Below are positions 40,101-45,336 of a DNA stretch of 64,000 nt, piece after piece. The first letter of the stretch is position 1. Every line of letters begins with the position of its first letter. Location: contig NC_135549.1 of NCBI RefSeq assembly GCF_964340395.1, positions 12,622,342 to 12,686,341 on the forward strand, written 5' to 3'. The DNA comes from Glandiceps talaboti. Taxonomy: Eukaryota > Hemichordata > Enteropneusta > Spengelidae. The position numbers and the translations under genes are program-made. Below the pieces are notes generated by a model, which did not search any database, was not told the DNA's origin, and saw nothing but the letters and a program-made list of their open reading frames with translations.

Positions 40101-40503
40101 GGATATTAGGAGTTCAACTAGTTGGATATATATATATATACAAGATAAGCAGAATAAATCTTGTCAGGCTTTACAGCTATTACAGAAACACATTTATGAT
40201 GATACCCCCCTTTAAAGGTCTAAATGGCATGATGACTTGACTCACCAGGTGCTACAGCATCAACCAAGGCTCCAATAGCTCTACCATTGTTCCAGTCTGT
40301 GGTGAAGTTCTTAATAGGATTGTCTGGAAGTTTGCTGTTTATCCATCCCATTAACCTTTCCTTGGGTGTTGGTTGTCTACCTCTGTCAGGGCCTGCGTCT
40401 CCTTCGTCTTCCCACATGGGCATACTGATAGAGTAATGCAAGATAAGGGTCCATACTAAACCCAAGATCAGTTTCATACGACCATCCACAATATCACCAG
40501 AAT
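618..40503 (-). CDS. FLN: Filamin gene, partial: CH1 end, CH2, Ig repeats 1-6 and 8-14, plus a large repeat insert
   Basis: Filamins are cytoplasmic dimers that bind F-actin through two N-terminal calponin-homology domains and cross-link it through a rod of filamin-type Ig repeats; they also scaffold membrane receptors. Here 29 minus-strand exons join in one open frame with AG/GT borders and matching phases. They encode the end of CH1 and all of CH2, then Ig repeats with the family signatures (GPGLE, EFTV, DNGDGT.V.Y.P, G.Y.V...Y, IP.SPF). The most N-terminal part of CH1 and the C-terminal repeats are outside the window or were not found. Two features are unusual: about 1,938 residues inserted between repeats 2 and 3, and no counterpart of vertebrate repeat 7. 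Assignment to filamin is secure. That all insert exons share one mRNA is inference. Confidence 0.95.
775..1176. other. Intron
   Basis: About 400 bases of AT-rich intron between two filamin exons. No repeat, second open frame or RNA gene is apparent. Confidence 0.8.
1177..1300 (-). CDS. FLN: Filamin exon: second half of repeat 13
   Basis: Encodes [16 protein letters not shown], then [20 protein letters not shown] and HIPQ: strands C to G of a filamin Ig repeat with the DNGDGT turn and the Y.P motif. The acceptor is TTTTAACAG. The donor is AAAG|GTACAC. Phase 1 in and phase 2 out fit both neighbours. It is 124 nt long and too short to stand out as an isolated ORF. Confidence 0.9.
1552..1722 (-). 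CDS. FLN: Filamin exon: end of repeat 12, first half of repeat 13
   Basis: Reads [18 protein letters not shown], then [20 protein letters not shown] and [15 protein letters not shown]. This is the end of repeat 12 (SPF strand G) and the first strands of repeat 13, similar to the vertebrate GPGLSPG...AGVAPLQV repeat. Phase 1-1, 171 nt. Acceptor TATACAG and donor AAAAAG|GTAAAA are clear. ORFs on the plus strand over this exon are antisense shadows. Confidence 0.92.
2107..2430 (-). CDS. FLN: Filamin exon: end of repeat 11 and most of repeat 12
   Basis: A 324-nt phase 1-1 exon. It starts [20 protein letters not shown] (end of repeat 11), then [57 protein letters not shown] and FADQHIPG (repeat 12). 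The [12 protein letters not shown] motif matches vertebrate repeat 12 closely. The acceptor follows a pyrimidine-rich TTCTACTCTAG and the donor is CCCAG|GTAAAG. The open frame read past the donor into the intron is not coding. Confidence 0.94.
2431..3822. other. Intron
   Basis: 1.4 kb of AT-rich intron. It holds a short (ATTC)n run near 3676-3692 and A/T homopolymers. Small ORFs near 3258-3480 overlap on both strands and lack any domain signal. Nothing else is recognised. Confidence 0.75.
3823..3996 (-). CDS. FLN: Filamin exon: middle of repeat 11
   Basis: 174 nt, phase 1-1. Encodes [18 protein letters not shown], then [14 protein letters not shown] and [17 protein letters not shown], the B to F strands of an Ig repeat. 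It joins GPGVEPEG from the upstream exon and GPHKVDV from the downstream one, giving a complete repeat 11. Donor GAAG|GTATGT; acceptor AATATTGTAG. The longer D.K.I...LPENALK loop resembles the longer loop of vertebrate repeat 11. Confidence 0.92.
3997..5859. other. Intron
   Basis: 1.86 kb between filamin exons. It includes an imperfectly repeated phrase around AGATTTTTGTTGAGCCA at about 4450-4600 and a short (CA)n at 4871-4888. Several 60-110 codon ORFs here are low-complexity, F/L-rich and have no similarity I can name. No RNA gene seen. Confidence 0.7.
5860..6726 (-). CDS. FLN: Filamin exon: repeats 8, 9, 10 and start of 11
   Basis: The longest ordinary exon, 867 nt (289 codons, phase 1-1). 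It opens with [20 protein letters not shown] (repeat 8 core), then [17 protein letters not shown] and [17 protein letters not shown] (repeat 9), [20 protein letters not shown] and [19 protein letters not shown] (repeat 10), and ends [12 protein letters not shown] (start of repeat 11). Repeat 10 carries a longer loop, [12 protein letters not shown]. The acceptor is GTCATACAG and the donor GAGG|GTAAAG. The open frame extends past both borders, but phase and alignment fix them. A 265-codon plus-strand ORF here is an antisense shadow. Confidence 0.95.
6727..7667. repeat. Intron with poly-C/(CA)n tract and G-rich stretch
   Basis: The intron holds a run of C followed by (CA)n at 6916-6949 and a purine- and G-rich stretch (GGGGGAGG-type words) at about 7165-7220. 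The rest is AT-rich without a coding frame. Confidence 0.75.
7668..7910 (-). CDS. FLN: Filamin exon: second half of repeat 6 and start of repeat 8
   Basis: 243 nt, phase 1-1. Encodes [17 protein letters not shown], then [20 protein letters not shown] and [14 protein letters not shown]. The IK.APGV.G words match vertebrate repeat 6, and the DISKV..GLEE words match the start of vertebrate repeat 8 (DLSKIKVSGLGEK). The repeat normally lying between them, number 7, has no counterpart here, although the frame across the next junction is intact. Acceptor TATTATAG; donor AGAAA|GTAAGT. Confidence 0.93.
8164..8542 (-). CDS. FLN: Filamin exon: repeat 5 and first half of repeat 6
   Basis: 379 nt, phase 0 in, 1 out. 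Encodes [59 protein letters not shown] and [13 protein letters not shown] (repeat 5), then [12 protein letters not shown] and [13 protein letters not shown] (repeat 6 start). The phrase PRPVKHSV...G...IPNSPFRV is a hallmark of repeat 5 in vertebrate filamins. Acceptor TGTCACACAG; donor ACCTG|GTGAGT. Confidence 0.95.
8543..9005. other. Intron
   Basis: 463 bases with no recognisable content besides splice signals at each end. Confidence 0.75.
9006..9199 (-). CDS. FLN: Filamin exon: second half of repeat 4
   Basis: 194 nt, phase 1 in, 0 out. Encodes [53 protein letters not shown] and ends GGFDPTK. This is close to vertebrate repeat 4 (GEYAVHV...SED...SPFMADI...FHPD). The donor AAG|GTTTGT is a weaker GT site, but the frame and alignment require it. 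Acceptor TTTTTGTAG. Confidence 0.93.
9565..9831 (-). CDS. FLN: Filamin exon: second half of repeat 3, first half of repeat 4
   Basis: 267 nt, phase 1-1. Encodes [40 protein letters not shown] and [15 protein letters not shown] (repeat 3), then [20 protein letters not shown] and [12 protein letters not shown] (repeat 4). [10 protein letters not shown] matches vertebrate repeat 4. The acceptor is TCCGTGTAG; the donor CACTTG|GTATGT. The frame stays open upstream and downstream into intron sequence, which is not coding. Confidence 0.94.
10014..10067 (-). other. Possible in-frame alternative 5' extension of the repeat 3 exon
   Basis: Below the main donor at 10068 a second copy of the donor context occurs: GGTCCAG|GTA at 10014, 54 bases downstream and in the same phase. 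Using it would add 18 residues, beginning [16 protein letters not shown], to a loop of repeat 3. This is seen in sequence; whether it is used is unknown. Confidence 0.35.
10068..10205 (-). CDS. FLN: Filamin exon: first half of repeat 3
   Basis: 138 nt, phase 1-1. Encodes [20 protein letters not shown] and [20 protein letters not shown], ending HIIGPG. It resembles the start of vertebrate repeat 3 (C.GRGLQPKGVR...ADF.V.TK.AG.GEL.V). The acceptor follows a long pyrimidine tract (CTTTTTCTCTTTTTTAG). Its phase-1 start can join the repeat 2 exon directly, so the inserted exons upstream are dispensable for the frame. Confidence 0.94.
10722..10799 (-). CDS. Insert exon 12 (26 codons)
   Basis: 78 nt, phase 1-1. 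It has acceptor CAATTGCAG and donor ACCAG|GTAAAC. Encodes [20 protein letters not shown] then KAKDLP. It is basic, S/R/K-rich and has RYGRRS, a basic site with a following serine. No family recognised. It is the last insert exon before repeat 3. No filamin I know has a counterpart. Confidence 0.75.
10800..11682. repeat. Intron with a diverged local duplication
   Basis: Two related stretches of about 130 bases, at about 11034-11160 and 11161-11310, share phrases such as ACCAACCAATCACATTC, AAACCAATTAA, CCCTGGTCAT and CCATTCATAAACTA. This suggests an old tandem duplication. No coding frame. Confidence 0.6.
11683..11751 (-). CDS. Insert exon 11 (23 codons)
   Basis: 69 nt, phase 1-1; acceptor CTTACGACAG, donor AGCAG|GTAGCT. 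Encodes [18 protein letters not shown] then NVIIAG. Mixed basic and hydrophobic; no recognised domain. Its frame and phase match all neighbouring insert exons, which is the main support for coding. Confidence 0.7.
11752..12377. other. Intron
   Basis: 626 bases of AT-rich intron; nothing further recognised. Confidence 0.7.
12378..12452 (-). CDS. Insert exon 10 (25 codons)
   Basis: 75 nt, phase 1-1; acceptor ACAATACCAG, donor AACAG|GTAATT. Encodes [18 protein letters not shown] then YETEIITG. It is acidic, with DDSDYETE as a plausible phospho-acidic cluster. The V.I.VIGT words faintly recall the VVTIVE words of other insert exons. Family unknown. Confidence 0.72.
12453..12981. other. Intron
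   Basis: 529 bases. A 122-codon plus-strand ORF overlaps here and the preceding exon but has no recognisable motif. I treat it as chance. Confidence 0.6.
12982..13074 (-). CDS. Insert exon 9 with aspartate tract (31 codons)
   Basis: 93 nt, phase 1-1; acceptor TTTATCAG, donor ACCAAG|GTACAG. Encodes ENFPV, then seven aspartates and [20 protein letters not shown]. The acidic tract is a perfect GAT microsatellite, so its length is probably polymorphic. A strongly acidic, unstructured segment is expected. No family recognised. Confidence 0.78.
13241..13402. repeat. 40-bp intronic minisatellite, four copies
   Basis: A unit of about 40 bases containing GAGAACCACCAACCAT and GTGATCTAGTGTAACAATCT is repeated four times with few changes. 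It is intronic, between insert exons 8 and 9. Confidence 0.9.
13505..13567 (-). CDS. Insert exon 8 (21 codons)
   Basis: 63 nt, phase 1-1; acceptor CCAACCAG, donor CCCTAG|GTAAAT. Encodes [16 protein letters not shown] then LAQALG. It is acidic and resembles the next exon upstream (ALAELGMDD) in carrying a short D/E plus A/L-rich, helix-prone stretch. No family recognised. Confidence 0.72.
13854..14040. repeat. 74-bp intronic tandem repeat, 2.5 copies
   Basis: A 74-base unit starting CAGAACTGTAATCTCATTTG recurs at 13854, 13928 and 14002 with almost no differences. Intronic. Confidence 0.9.
14225..14281 (-). CDS. Insert exon 7 (19 codons)
   Basis: 57 nt, phase 1-1; acceptor TTCCGGTTCAG, donor GCCAG|GTAAAA. 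Encodes [20 protein letters not shown]. The first half is likely a short amphipathic helix (IEAALAELG). It could be a docking peptide, but that is speculation. Confidence 0.75.
14282..14744. other. Intron
   Basis: 463 bases with nothing recognised. Confidence 0.65.
14745..14813 (-). CDS. Insert exon 6, related to the giant repeat exon (23 codons)
   Basis: 69 nt, phase 1-1; acceptor TCTACCAG, donor CTCAAG|GTAAAC. Encodes [20 protein letters not shown] then NPQG. The [12 protein letters not shown] core has the same pattern as the giant exon motif ([19 protein letters not shown]). Both this exon and the giant exon end in PQ plus a split glycine codon. It is probably an unexpanded relative of the giant exon. 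Confidence 0.82.
15346..15612. repeat. Compound (ACAT)n/(CA)n microsatellite
   Basis: A run of CATACATA/CACACATA words from about 15346 to 15477 is followed, after a short gap, by (CA)n to 15612. Six-frame ORFs of HT/YI or CV repeats over it are low-complexity artefacts. Intronic, between insert exons 5 and 6. Confidence 0.97.
16135..16161 (-). CDS. Candidate 9-codon microexon
   Basis: Between insert exons 5 and 6, ATTTACAG is followed after exactly 27 bases by AAG|GTAAAT. The 27 bases are open in phase 1-1 and would encode GGHLICCRQ. The splice signals are good, but a 27-nt open stretch is expected by chance. Only transcript evidence could confirm it. Confidence 0.22.
16449..16514 (-). CDS. 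Insert exon 5, related to the giant repeat exon (22 codons)
   Basis: 66 nt, phase 1-1; acceptor TATAAGCAG, donor TACGAG|GTAAAC. Encodes [18 protein letters not shown] then [16 protein letters not shown] follows the insert motif (E-Q-x-x-T-x-V-E-K/E-H). The second half differs and is rich in R and D. Confidence 0.82.
16905..16973 (-). CDS. Insert exon 4, related to the giant repeat exon (23 codons)
   Basis: 69 nt, phase 1-1; acceptor AAATGCCAG, donor TACAG|GTAAAT. Encodes [20 protein letters not shown] then [18 protein letters not shown] aligns well with [14 protein letters not shown] of the giant exon. It is the clearest link between the single-copy exons and the expanded repeat. Confidence 0.85.
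16974..17413. other. Intron
   Basis: 440 bases of AT-rich intron without recognised features. Confidence 0.65.
17414..17473 (-). CDS. Insert exon 3 (20 codons)
   Basis: 60 nt, phase 1-1; donor TTCAG|GTAAAT. Encodes [20 protein letters not shown]. The acceptor is a tandem CAGCAG, so a start at 17476 would add one alanine. More divergent from the VVTIVE motif than its neighbours. No family recognised. Confidence 0.75.
17474..17949. other. Intron
   Basis: 476 bases; nothing recognised. Confidence 0.65.
17950..18015 (-). CDS. Insert exon 2, related to the giant repeat exon (22 codons)
   Basis: 66 nt, phase 1-1; acceptor GTTTCTTTAG, donor ACCAG|GTAATC. Encodes [20 protein letters not shown] then [17 protein letters not shown] matches the giant exon pattern [14 protein letters not shown] residue for residue in type. 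It is the nearest downstream neighbour of the giant exon. Confidence 0.84.
18193..22470 (-). repeat. 216-bp higher-order tandem repeat array within the exon
   Basis: The 216-base period is directly visible: the lead words of the unit recur at 19335 and 19551, and the same phrases (for example GTTGTTCAGTTATTGTTACA) recur about twenty times. Unit length varies by whole 42-60 base submodules, all multiples of three, so the frame is kept. Many units differ by only a few bases, which points to recent unequal exchange or gene conversion. The older, diverged units lie near the exon's 5' end (above about 22,370). Confidence 0.95.
18193..23241 (-). CDS. FLN: Giant tandem-repeat exon of filamin (1,683 codons)
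   Basis: One uninterrupted 5,049-nt open frame, phase 1-1. The donor is CTCAAG|GTAAAT. The acceptor is CTTCTCTGAAG, with a tandem GAAGAAG that allows a start at 23238. It begins [20 protein letters not shown], then a diverged lead-in. About twenty units follow, mostly 72 residues (216 bp), each with [36 protein letters not shown] and one or more copies of [15 protein letters not shown]. The sequence is rich in E, V, T and S, with alternating basic and acidic blocks and no cysteine or filamin Ig signature. It is expected to be a flexible or weakly beta-structured linker. RRVT recurs in most units (PKA-like), as do SSPEP (proline-directed) and SSNEE/STEE (CK2-like) motifs; phosphorylation is inference. 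Plus-strand ORFs over this exon are antisense shadows. Confidence 0.88.
23533..24290. repeat. 45-bp intronic minisatellite, about 17 copies
   Basis: A 45-base unit containing GTGAACAACAAAGCTGTCTA and GGCCAAGATGATAGTACTAA repeats nearly perfectly. Since 45 is a multiple of three, both strands show long repetitive ORFs (225 and 214 codons). It lies just upstream of the giant exon, in the intron after repeat 2. There are no convincing splice signals at its ends in either orientation, so I call it non-coding. Confidence 0.92.
24291..25020. other. Intron
   Basis: Continues the intron between repeat 2 and the giant exon. The first part (to about 24,560) carries loosely repeated phrases around CTACAGTCCTG..ACATGTGAAAT, perhaps a decayed tandem repeat. 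ORFs of 73-120 codons on the minus strand have no domain signature. Confidence 0.6.
25021..25210. repeat. 30-bp intronic minisatellite, six copies
   Basis: The unit is GCCATGGCTTGTAAGTTGTA followed by TTTGGGTGTT. It lies about 80 bases below the repeat 2 donor and is open in the frame that continues from that exon. Confidence 0.9.
25291..25491 (-). CDS. FLN: Filamin exon: second half of repeat 2
   Basis: 201 nt, phase 1-1. Encodes [59 protein letters not shown] and KVKIAPG. It matches vertebrate repeat 2 (AGAGTGEV...YRC.YQPTMEG.H.V.VTFAGVPIP.S.Y.V). Acceptor CCTTTTCAG; donor ACCAG|GTATGC. This is the last filamin sequence before the insert. Confidence 0.94.
25492..26174. other. Intron
   Basis: Part of the intron inside repeat 2. 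It contains degenerate recurrent words such as ACAACACAAAA..TTGATGAT. No gene recognised. Confidence 0.6.
26175..26590. repeat. Inverted copy followed by three 97-bp tandem copies
   Basis: Three direct units begin with TTAGCAAATGAAACAG-type words at about 26303, 26400 and 26497. The segment 26175-26262 is the same unit in reverse complement (for example AAGTGTGAAAGTATACTGTT against AACAGTATACTTTTACACTT). The arrangement can form a hairpin of about 85 bp. Intronic. Confidence 0.85.
26806..26968 (-). CDS. FLN: Filamin exon: end of repeat 1, start of repeat 2
   Basis: 163 nt, phase 0 in, 1 out. Encodes [20 protein letters not shown], then [20 protein letters not shown] and HFEVFSAG. It matches the end of repeat 1 and the start of repeat 2 of vertebrate filamin (KSPFEV...GDASKVTA.GPGLEP.G). 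Acceptor TTTTATTAG; donor AGCTG|GTAAGT. Confidence 0.93.
26969..27532. other. Intron
   Basis: 564 bases of intron; nothing recognised. Confidence 0.65.
27533..27748 (-). CDS. FLN: Filamin exon: first part of repeat 1
   Basis: 216 nt, phase 0-0. Encodes [60 protein letters not shown] and [12 protein letters not shown]. The SDKNKTY.V.Y.P motif is specific to filamin repeat 1. Acceptor TTTCAAAG; donor TACAAA|GTAAGT. Confidence 0.95.
28009..28155 (-). repeat. Three intronic copies of the adjoining exon's 3' end
   Basis: Three units of about 54 bases carry GCTCCTCTCAGACCATGCCC (or a close form) on the minus strand, encoding GAPLRPCP-like words. They are clearly related to the last 40 bases of the exon at 28169-28297 ([13 protein letters not shown]). 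The copies sit directly in the intron after that exon's donor. They are partial exon duplicates that became a minisatellite. Confidence 0.85.
28169..28297 (-). CDS. FLN: Filamin exon: end of CH2 and linker to repeat 1
   Basis: 129 nt, phase 0-0 (43 codons). Encodes [20 protein letters not shown] then [20 protein letters not shown] and ARK. It is the last helix of CH2 (the P.D..S.MTYLS.FP.AKLK motif of filamins) and the linker before repeat 1. Acceptor GATAG; donor AGAAAG|GTAGGT. Confidence 0.95.
28298..33244. repeat. Long CH2 intron, right part of its 3' half: satellites only
   Basis: No exon is needed here, since the frame joins across. Contents: a 28-bp tandem repeat with GTACAATCTAACTCACTGTG at about 29267-29413, poly-C/(CA)n at 30636-30681, (CTGT)n and a long (CT)n at 31030-31160, a CAT-trinucleotide run near 32360. 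The scattered ORFs have no domain signal. Confidence 0.7.
33245..35714. mobile_element. 2.47-kb dispersed element, copy 1
   Basis: It is nearly identical over its whole length to 45337-47810. It starts ACAAGCGACCTATCGGTCAG and ends TTTCGCTGACAGCGGAGCTA. The word TAGCTCCGCTGT near the left end is the reverse complement of ACAGCGGAGCTA at the right end, a 12-bp terminal inverted motif. There is no coding region of useful length, so it is non-autonomous. An inner foldback lies at 33750-34287. No clear target duplication was found. Superfamily not recognised. It lies in the CH2 intron. Confidence 0.75.
33750..34287. repeat. Nested foldback inside the 2.47-kb element
   Basis: Arms of about 90 bases at 33750-33839 and 34200-34287 are imperfect inverted repeats. 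The outer ends match as TGTATTAATCGCC and the inner ends as CAGCCATACGTTACAGTGGT. The spacer is about 360 bases. The form is MITE-like and may be an older element captured inside the larger one. Confidence 0.8.
35715..39777. repeat. Long CH2 intron, 5' part
   Basis: Holds an approximately 43-bp tandem repeat (TCATCACTTTTGTTGTTCTA, then CATCATAACAGTATGTC) at about 36040-36305 and T-rich stretches near 38400-38530. No exon, RNA gene or transposon ORF recognised. Confidence 0.7.
39778..39875 (-). CDS. FLN: Filamin exon: middle of CH2
   Basis: 98 nt, phase 1 in, 0 out. Encodes [20 protein letters not shown] then [12 protein letters not shown]. It matches the filamin CH2 motif (G.CPDWE.W.P...N.REAM..AD.WLGVPQ). 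Acceptor ATTATAG; donor CCACAG|GTCAGT. Too short to appear as an isolated ORF but certain from both neighbours. Confidence 0.95.
40246..40503 (-). CDS. FLN: Filamin exon: end of CH1, start of CH2
   Basis: 258 nt, phase 1-1. Encodes [20 protein letters not shown] and [13 protein letters not shown] (last helix of CH1, part of an actin-binding surface), an acidic/basic linker ([10 protein letters not shown]), then [40 protein letters not shown] and PG (CH2 start). Acceptor TTTTTTTACAATTGCAG; donor ACCTG|GTGAGT. The first codon is completed by one base from an upstream exon that was not found in the window. Confidence 0.96.
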
Positions 40504-40948
40504 CTGCAATTGTAAAAAAACACAAGGACAATTGATTAGATGGCTGTCATAACCACAAAACCTACAAGAATCGGGTATAGAGACCAAGGTGTTCTGACTT
40601 GACGTGTTGGTGTCTTGGTAGATTCATGAATTTGAGGGAAAAGGAAGTTGTTCCACCACATTTTGAGCTCGGACTGACTTATGAACTGGTAACTTGTTAC
40701 TTGTAACTTAATTTCAATGCTATCTCACATTTATAACAAAATTCGTGATTTCATCATTTGAATCACATTATATTTGTAAGAATAAGCGTTATCTTGTTCT
40801 CTTTTAAATTTGTTAGTGTGACTTTCATTATTTTTTCAAACCAGAGGTAAACACTTATTCTGGCTGTGAGGGCGCTCTCACATCTCAGATAACAGTAAAT
40901 CAAGCTAAATCAAAAACAGAAGACTCTCGACAAACAATTGTCCACACC

Positions 40949-41017
40949 TAGTTAGCCTATTTACTGCACTGTCTAGATACAGCATTAGCTGGTTGTACCT
41001 CCTAGCATCATGATGAT

Positions 41018-41093
<76 letters not shown>

Positions 41094-41184
41094 ACAAGGA
41101 TGATACAAGGATGATACAAGGGCTAGTAGGAGGTACAACCAGCTAACTATGTATCTCAACAGTGCAGTAAACAGGCTAAACAAA
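40949..41184. repeat. Long hairpin with a (GAT)n loop
   Basis: Arms of about 65 bases at 40949-41013 and 41117-41183 are inverted repeats, sharing TAGCTGGTTGTACCTCCTA and TTTACTGCACTGT. They enclose about 75 bases of pure GAT repeat. The form is a foldback element whose loop has expanded. Intronic or upstream of the first exon seen. Confidence 0.85.
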
Positions 41185-44100
41185 GTAGTCCATGAAGCCA
41201 ATATTTCATTTTTTTTTTACTAAATGCATGGCGGAAATCAACTATCAAAATTATGGAATAGGTTTTGAGGTAATTTTATTCTTACAAATGTACATATACA
41301 TGTAACTAGATCATGCACCATGTTGAAAGTTATGAAAATAACAGGTGAATTTCACAAACTGACAGTAAAATCATCTCAGCTGCAGAGTTATATTGTTGAA
41401 TATATTAGCTTTCACTTAGTGTCGACAGCTGCTTGCACAACATGACAACAAGTGATATATAGCAACAAAATAGCTAAGTTCTTGTCTGTCATATGTGCCA
41501 TGTGGTCAAATATTTTGGCACATCTGGAGTGGGATGATCCCCCTTGCTGCTTACAAAAATAAAATCTATTATCATGGATGAACATAAACAGATTCTTTTA
41601 ATAAGCAAGCGAGTTACAACACCATTGATTTTCTAATATATAGCTCTCCTAGATGATATTGTTTTGGTACAAATTGTAGTCAAATTCTGATGATATTACA
41701 TTTGTAACATACAACTATGTTTAGATTTTCATGTAGAGTTTGACTTCTCATAAAGTTCTCAATAGACCAAACAGAACAAATTCCTGCCCTTCAAATCCTT
41801 GGTTGCTAAGGAACTACAGTATGTGCCTTAGCCAGGAATCCATCTTGTTCTGCTCTACAATAACTTCAGGAAATGAAATGTCTTGTGTTAGATGAAAAAT
41901 ATGTGTTATATATCCTTTTCTATGTGGCATTATAGTACTTCAACAAATGTCCTGCTGAGGTAATTTGAATTCATGGCTTCTTTGAAGTGCCAAATAAATC
42001 ATATTCAAGTGTACATTATTCATCTTAAACCTAAAAGGCCAGTGTTTCAATCCCAGGTTCTCACATATGATCTATATACCACAAACAAATATGTATAAAA
42101 CTACAAGTTTGAACATTTAACAAAAGTTTGTGTAAATTTTCATTTATATGGTAATTACAAAAGGGGTAATAAAAACTGGACTGCTGATACAATAAAGTTC
42201 ATTACCCTTCAACATATATACATCCATACATGTTAGTTCATATAATAAAATATATGCGGACACAATGCAAAAAAAAAAAACCATGTTTGTTTCCAATAAC
42301 ATGACTCCAAAAAAAGGGTAGCTACGATAGTTTTATTTTATTTTTTTCATTTTTTTTTGTTGGGAAATTGCTTCGACCCATAGACAAGATACTCATTGGT
42401 CACAAACTACTCTGATAGTTTGATGAGGTGTAAGAGAAATAAATTATAAGTGAAGTAAACGAATACAATATACAGACTATATATTGTATGAATTCAATTT
42501 ACATTTTTGAAAGACTAGATTTCTCTCTGGAATGGAAATTTAAAAAAAGAATTGACCAAAGATACTTTGGCAAAGAAAATTTACATGGAAATAGAAATAA
42601 ATTCTCACCATCTATTTAAGTTACCTTCTTTTTTTTAATTGCAAAAAAATGTTTACGGTGAGCAGCTTAAACTTGGGTAGATCAGGTTACCGGAAACACT
42701 AAAAAAATTTTATTTGGCCTTTATGTACCAATGACAATTGAATAGATTTCACCAATGTGACAATAGTTGAATGATCTCTGATTGCCAGACACAGGAAATC
42801 ATTGTAATAGGAGATAAATGGACCCTGGCCAAAATGAAACTGCCTTCATGAAATCAATGATATGTACACGTATATGTATGCATCATTGTAAGTATGTTAG
42901 GTAATGTAGTGACGTATATCCTGCCTGTGGAAGTTTTATTGTCTGCATATTTTAATGGTGTGGTTTTATCATTGCTCATCACATAAATTAGCGGCTGCCC
43001 AACACATACCTTCCTTTATACTTGCATGAACTTTTAGAGAGACCTACCCCACCAAAATTGATCTTACATCTTCCATGAACTTTTAGAAGAAAAAAAACTC
43101 ATCCCATCCCATTCAACTTGATTGCCTCTAACCCGTTTCTTTTTCATCACTGAATGTCTTGAATTATTTTTGAATTATTTGCTCTATATCTTTTAATTTA
43201 TCAAAAGTTTATTTCAACTTTTTGAAACTTTCACAAAGTCTCATTCTCCTCATATAAAGCAGATTTTTGATAAATGTACCTATTTTCAAAATTATTCCAG
43301 TCTACCTAGCATAATATGTTTTTCTTCTTCTTTATCTACAAAATGATTTGTTTTGAAATGTTTTGTTAATCATTACATAACTGTAACTGAGGTCAACGGG
43401 CTCTTCTTGGTTTCCAAAAACATATTTGGTTCATTGGTATGTGTGCTGAACTGTCATGCATAGATATAAGGGAATTTATGCATGCACCATTGACATTACA
43501 TCCAAAATAATAGTGATACGGACAATAAAATCAAAGACATGTTTGAGAACAGCAGATGCCTATCATGTGACCAGAACACTGGAAATAGTTCAATATGATA
43601 TCAGATATAAATGGCCGACACTTAAATACTGTCTCAATTACAACCTGACTTTCAATTTGATCAGGAATAGACTTAAATAAAACTCTCCATTTTGGGTTCT
43701 ATAAACTATCCTTTGATTTACCTGCTAAGTCTTCAACAGAAACACTCTACGTCACAGAATGGTGAAAAGGTCATGCATGGAAAGAATGTGAAGTATGTTA
43801 ACTCTCTGTACACTGCTGTCTGCTCTCACAAACTATGACACCACCCTGTAGCTGTATGCTAAACTTTCTATTTATCATACACATTTGGCCTGCATATCTC
43901 TATGATTCACAGTCTAATGATTTGGACAGAAAAAAAAACTAACTTCTCCAGTTTCAACACATTCTCGCAAACCAGAGTTATTATTTCTACCACTATACTT
44001 CGAAATAAAAAACGGTGCCATAAAATGGTCGTGGTTTGCGACGATGGTTTCAACACAGATTTCTTTAAAATGTCAAGAAGAAGCAAAATCTTGAAGGTAT

Positions 44101-45336
44101 TGAAAAATGTCAGAATAGTTGGAAACATTGACAAACAATTTCATTTTTGTTTGTAAATTGTAGTAATATCTGAATTTATTTTTCACCTCATCACATCACT
44201 ATATAAATGGCCCAATACTGTTGCGTAGCATGAACTTCTATTTTTAGTTATGTAGTGAATATGGAGCTAACTGAACTGAGGTCTGGGGTTATCACATGGC
44301 TGGTGTGGCGTGTCAAACTTTTCACCTTGCTGTCTGTCTAGTGATGTCACTAAAATCACTAAGTGTGATATGCCATACAAAACATTAATTTATTAACCTG
44401 TAGTGTTATACATTAAAGATAATATGGATTTTATAACCTTACATCAACTTTACTGTGGTATATAGATTTGGGTTCAATTTACAATTACATACTGAGACCT
44501 CAAAATCAAAAACAAAACAATATTTTGAAATTATTTAATTTTCAATGACTTAGTACAAGCCTTGAGGGCAGTGAACAGTTGTAAAACTTTTGACTATCTT
44601 GAAAGCACACACAGACACAGACACACATATACAGACACACACAGACAGACAAGACACAGCAGACAGAGACAAAAAGGCACAGACACACATACATGTACAC
44701 GCCGACACAAACACACACAGACATACAGACATACTGAACACTTTGGAATTCAAGTCTTTCACCAGCATAGAACACACCCAGTTACTGTCATACCTAACCC
44801 ACATATAAGCTACATTACAGTACACAATGTTATCGCTATTTTAACTGATTCTTAATTCCATACTTGGTAAACAGTTGTTAGTTTATTCTACTTGAGGCAT
44901 TCCTCATCACGAAGACAACAGACAAGATCTCCTCCATCTTTGTTACCACTATCCTCAAACACATACACATGTACACTACTTCTATTCCACAGTGATGAAT
45001 GACGAGGTCAAAGGTCACAACTATATTTTACTTAAACAATCACATCTCTATATATGTCTCAAAAAACAACTGTCAAAAAACAAAGTTTCATCAAATTCAT
45101 CTTGGCATAGAAGCCAATATGTCTTGATATTGGATACATGTACTTTCAACAGAGAAAAAAAACCCACAAAACCATTTCAACTAGTGATGTATTTGACTCA
45201 ATTATCTATTATTTGACTGATGATACAAGTAGGCAATAATTACAAAATCAGTGAAAGAGGCTAAACTGACACCTGTTACTGCATACAGACTAGTAATAGC
45301 AGTTTGCTATGCGGTGAAAAAGGAAAACATTGCTAA
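41185..45336. other. Probable 5' intron: no gene seen
   Basis: No CH1 exon on the minus strand and no domain on either strand. It contains an (ACACAGAC)n-type microsatellite at 44605-44730 and A/T homopolymers. The ORFs of 70-97 codons are low-complexity or unrecognisable. Confidence 0.6.

Noticed and set aside
40905-41201. 98-codon minus ORF with a poly-isoleucine stretch
   Set aside because: It is the reverse of the (GAT)n hairpin loop and has no homology or splice context.
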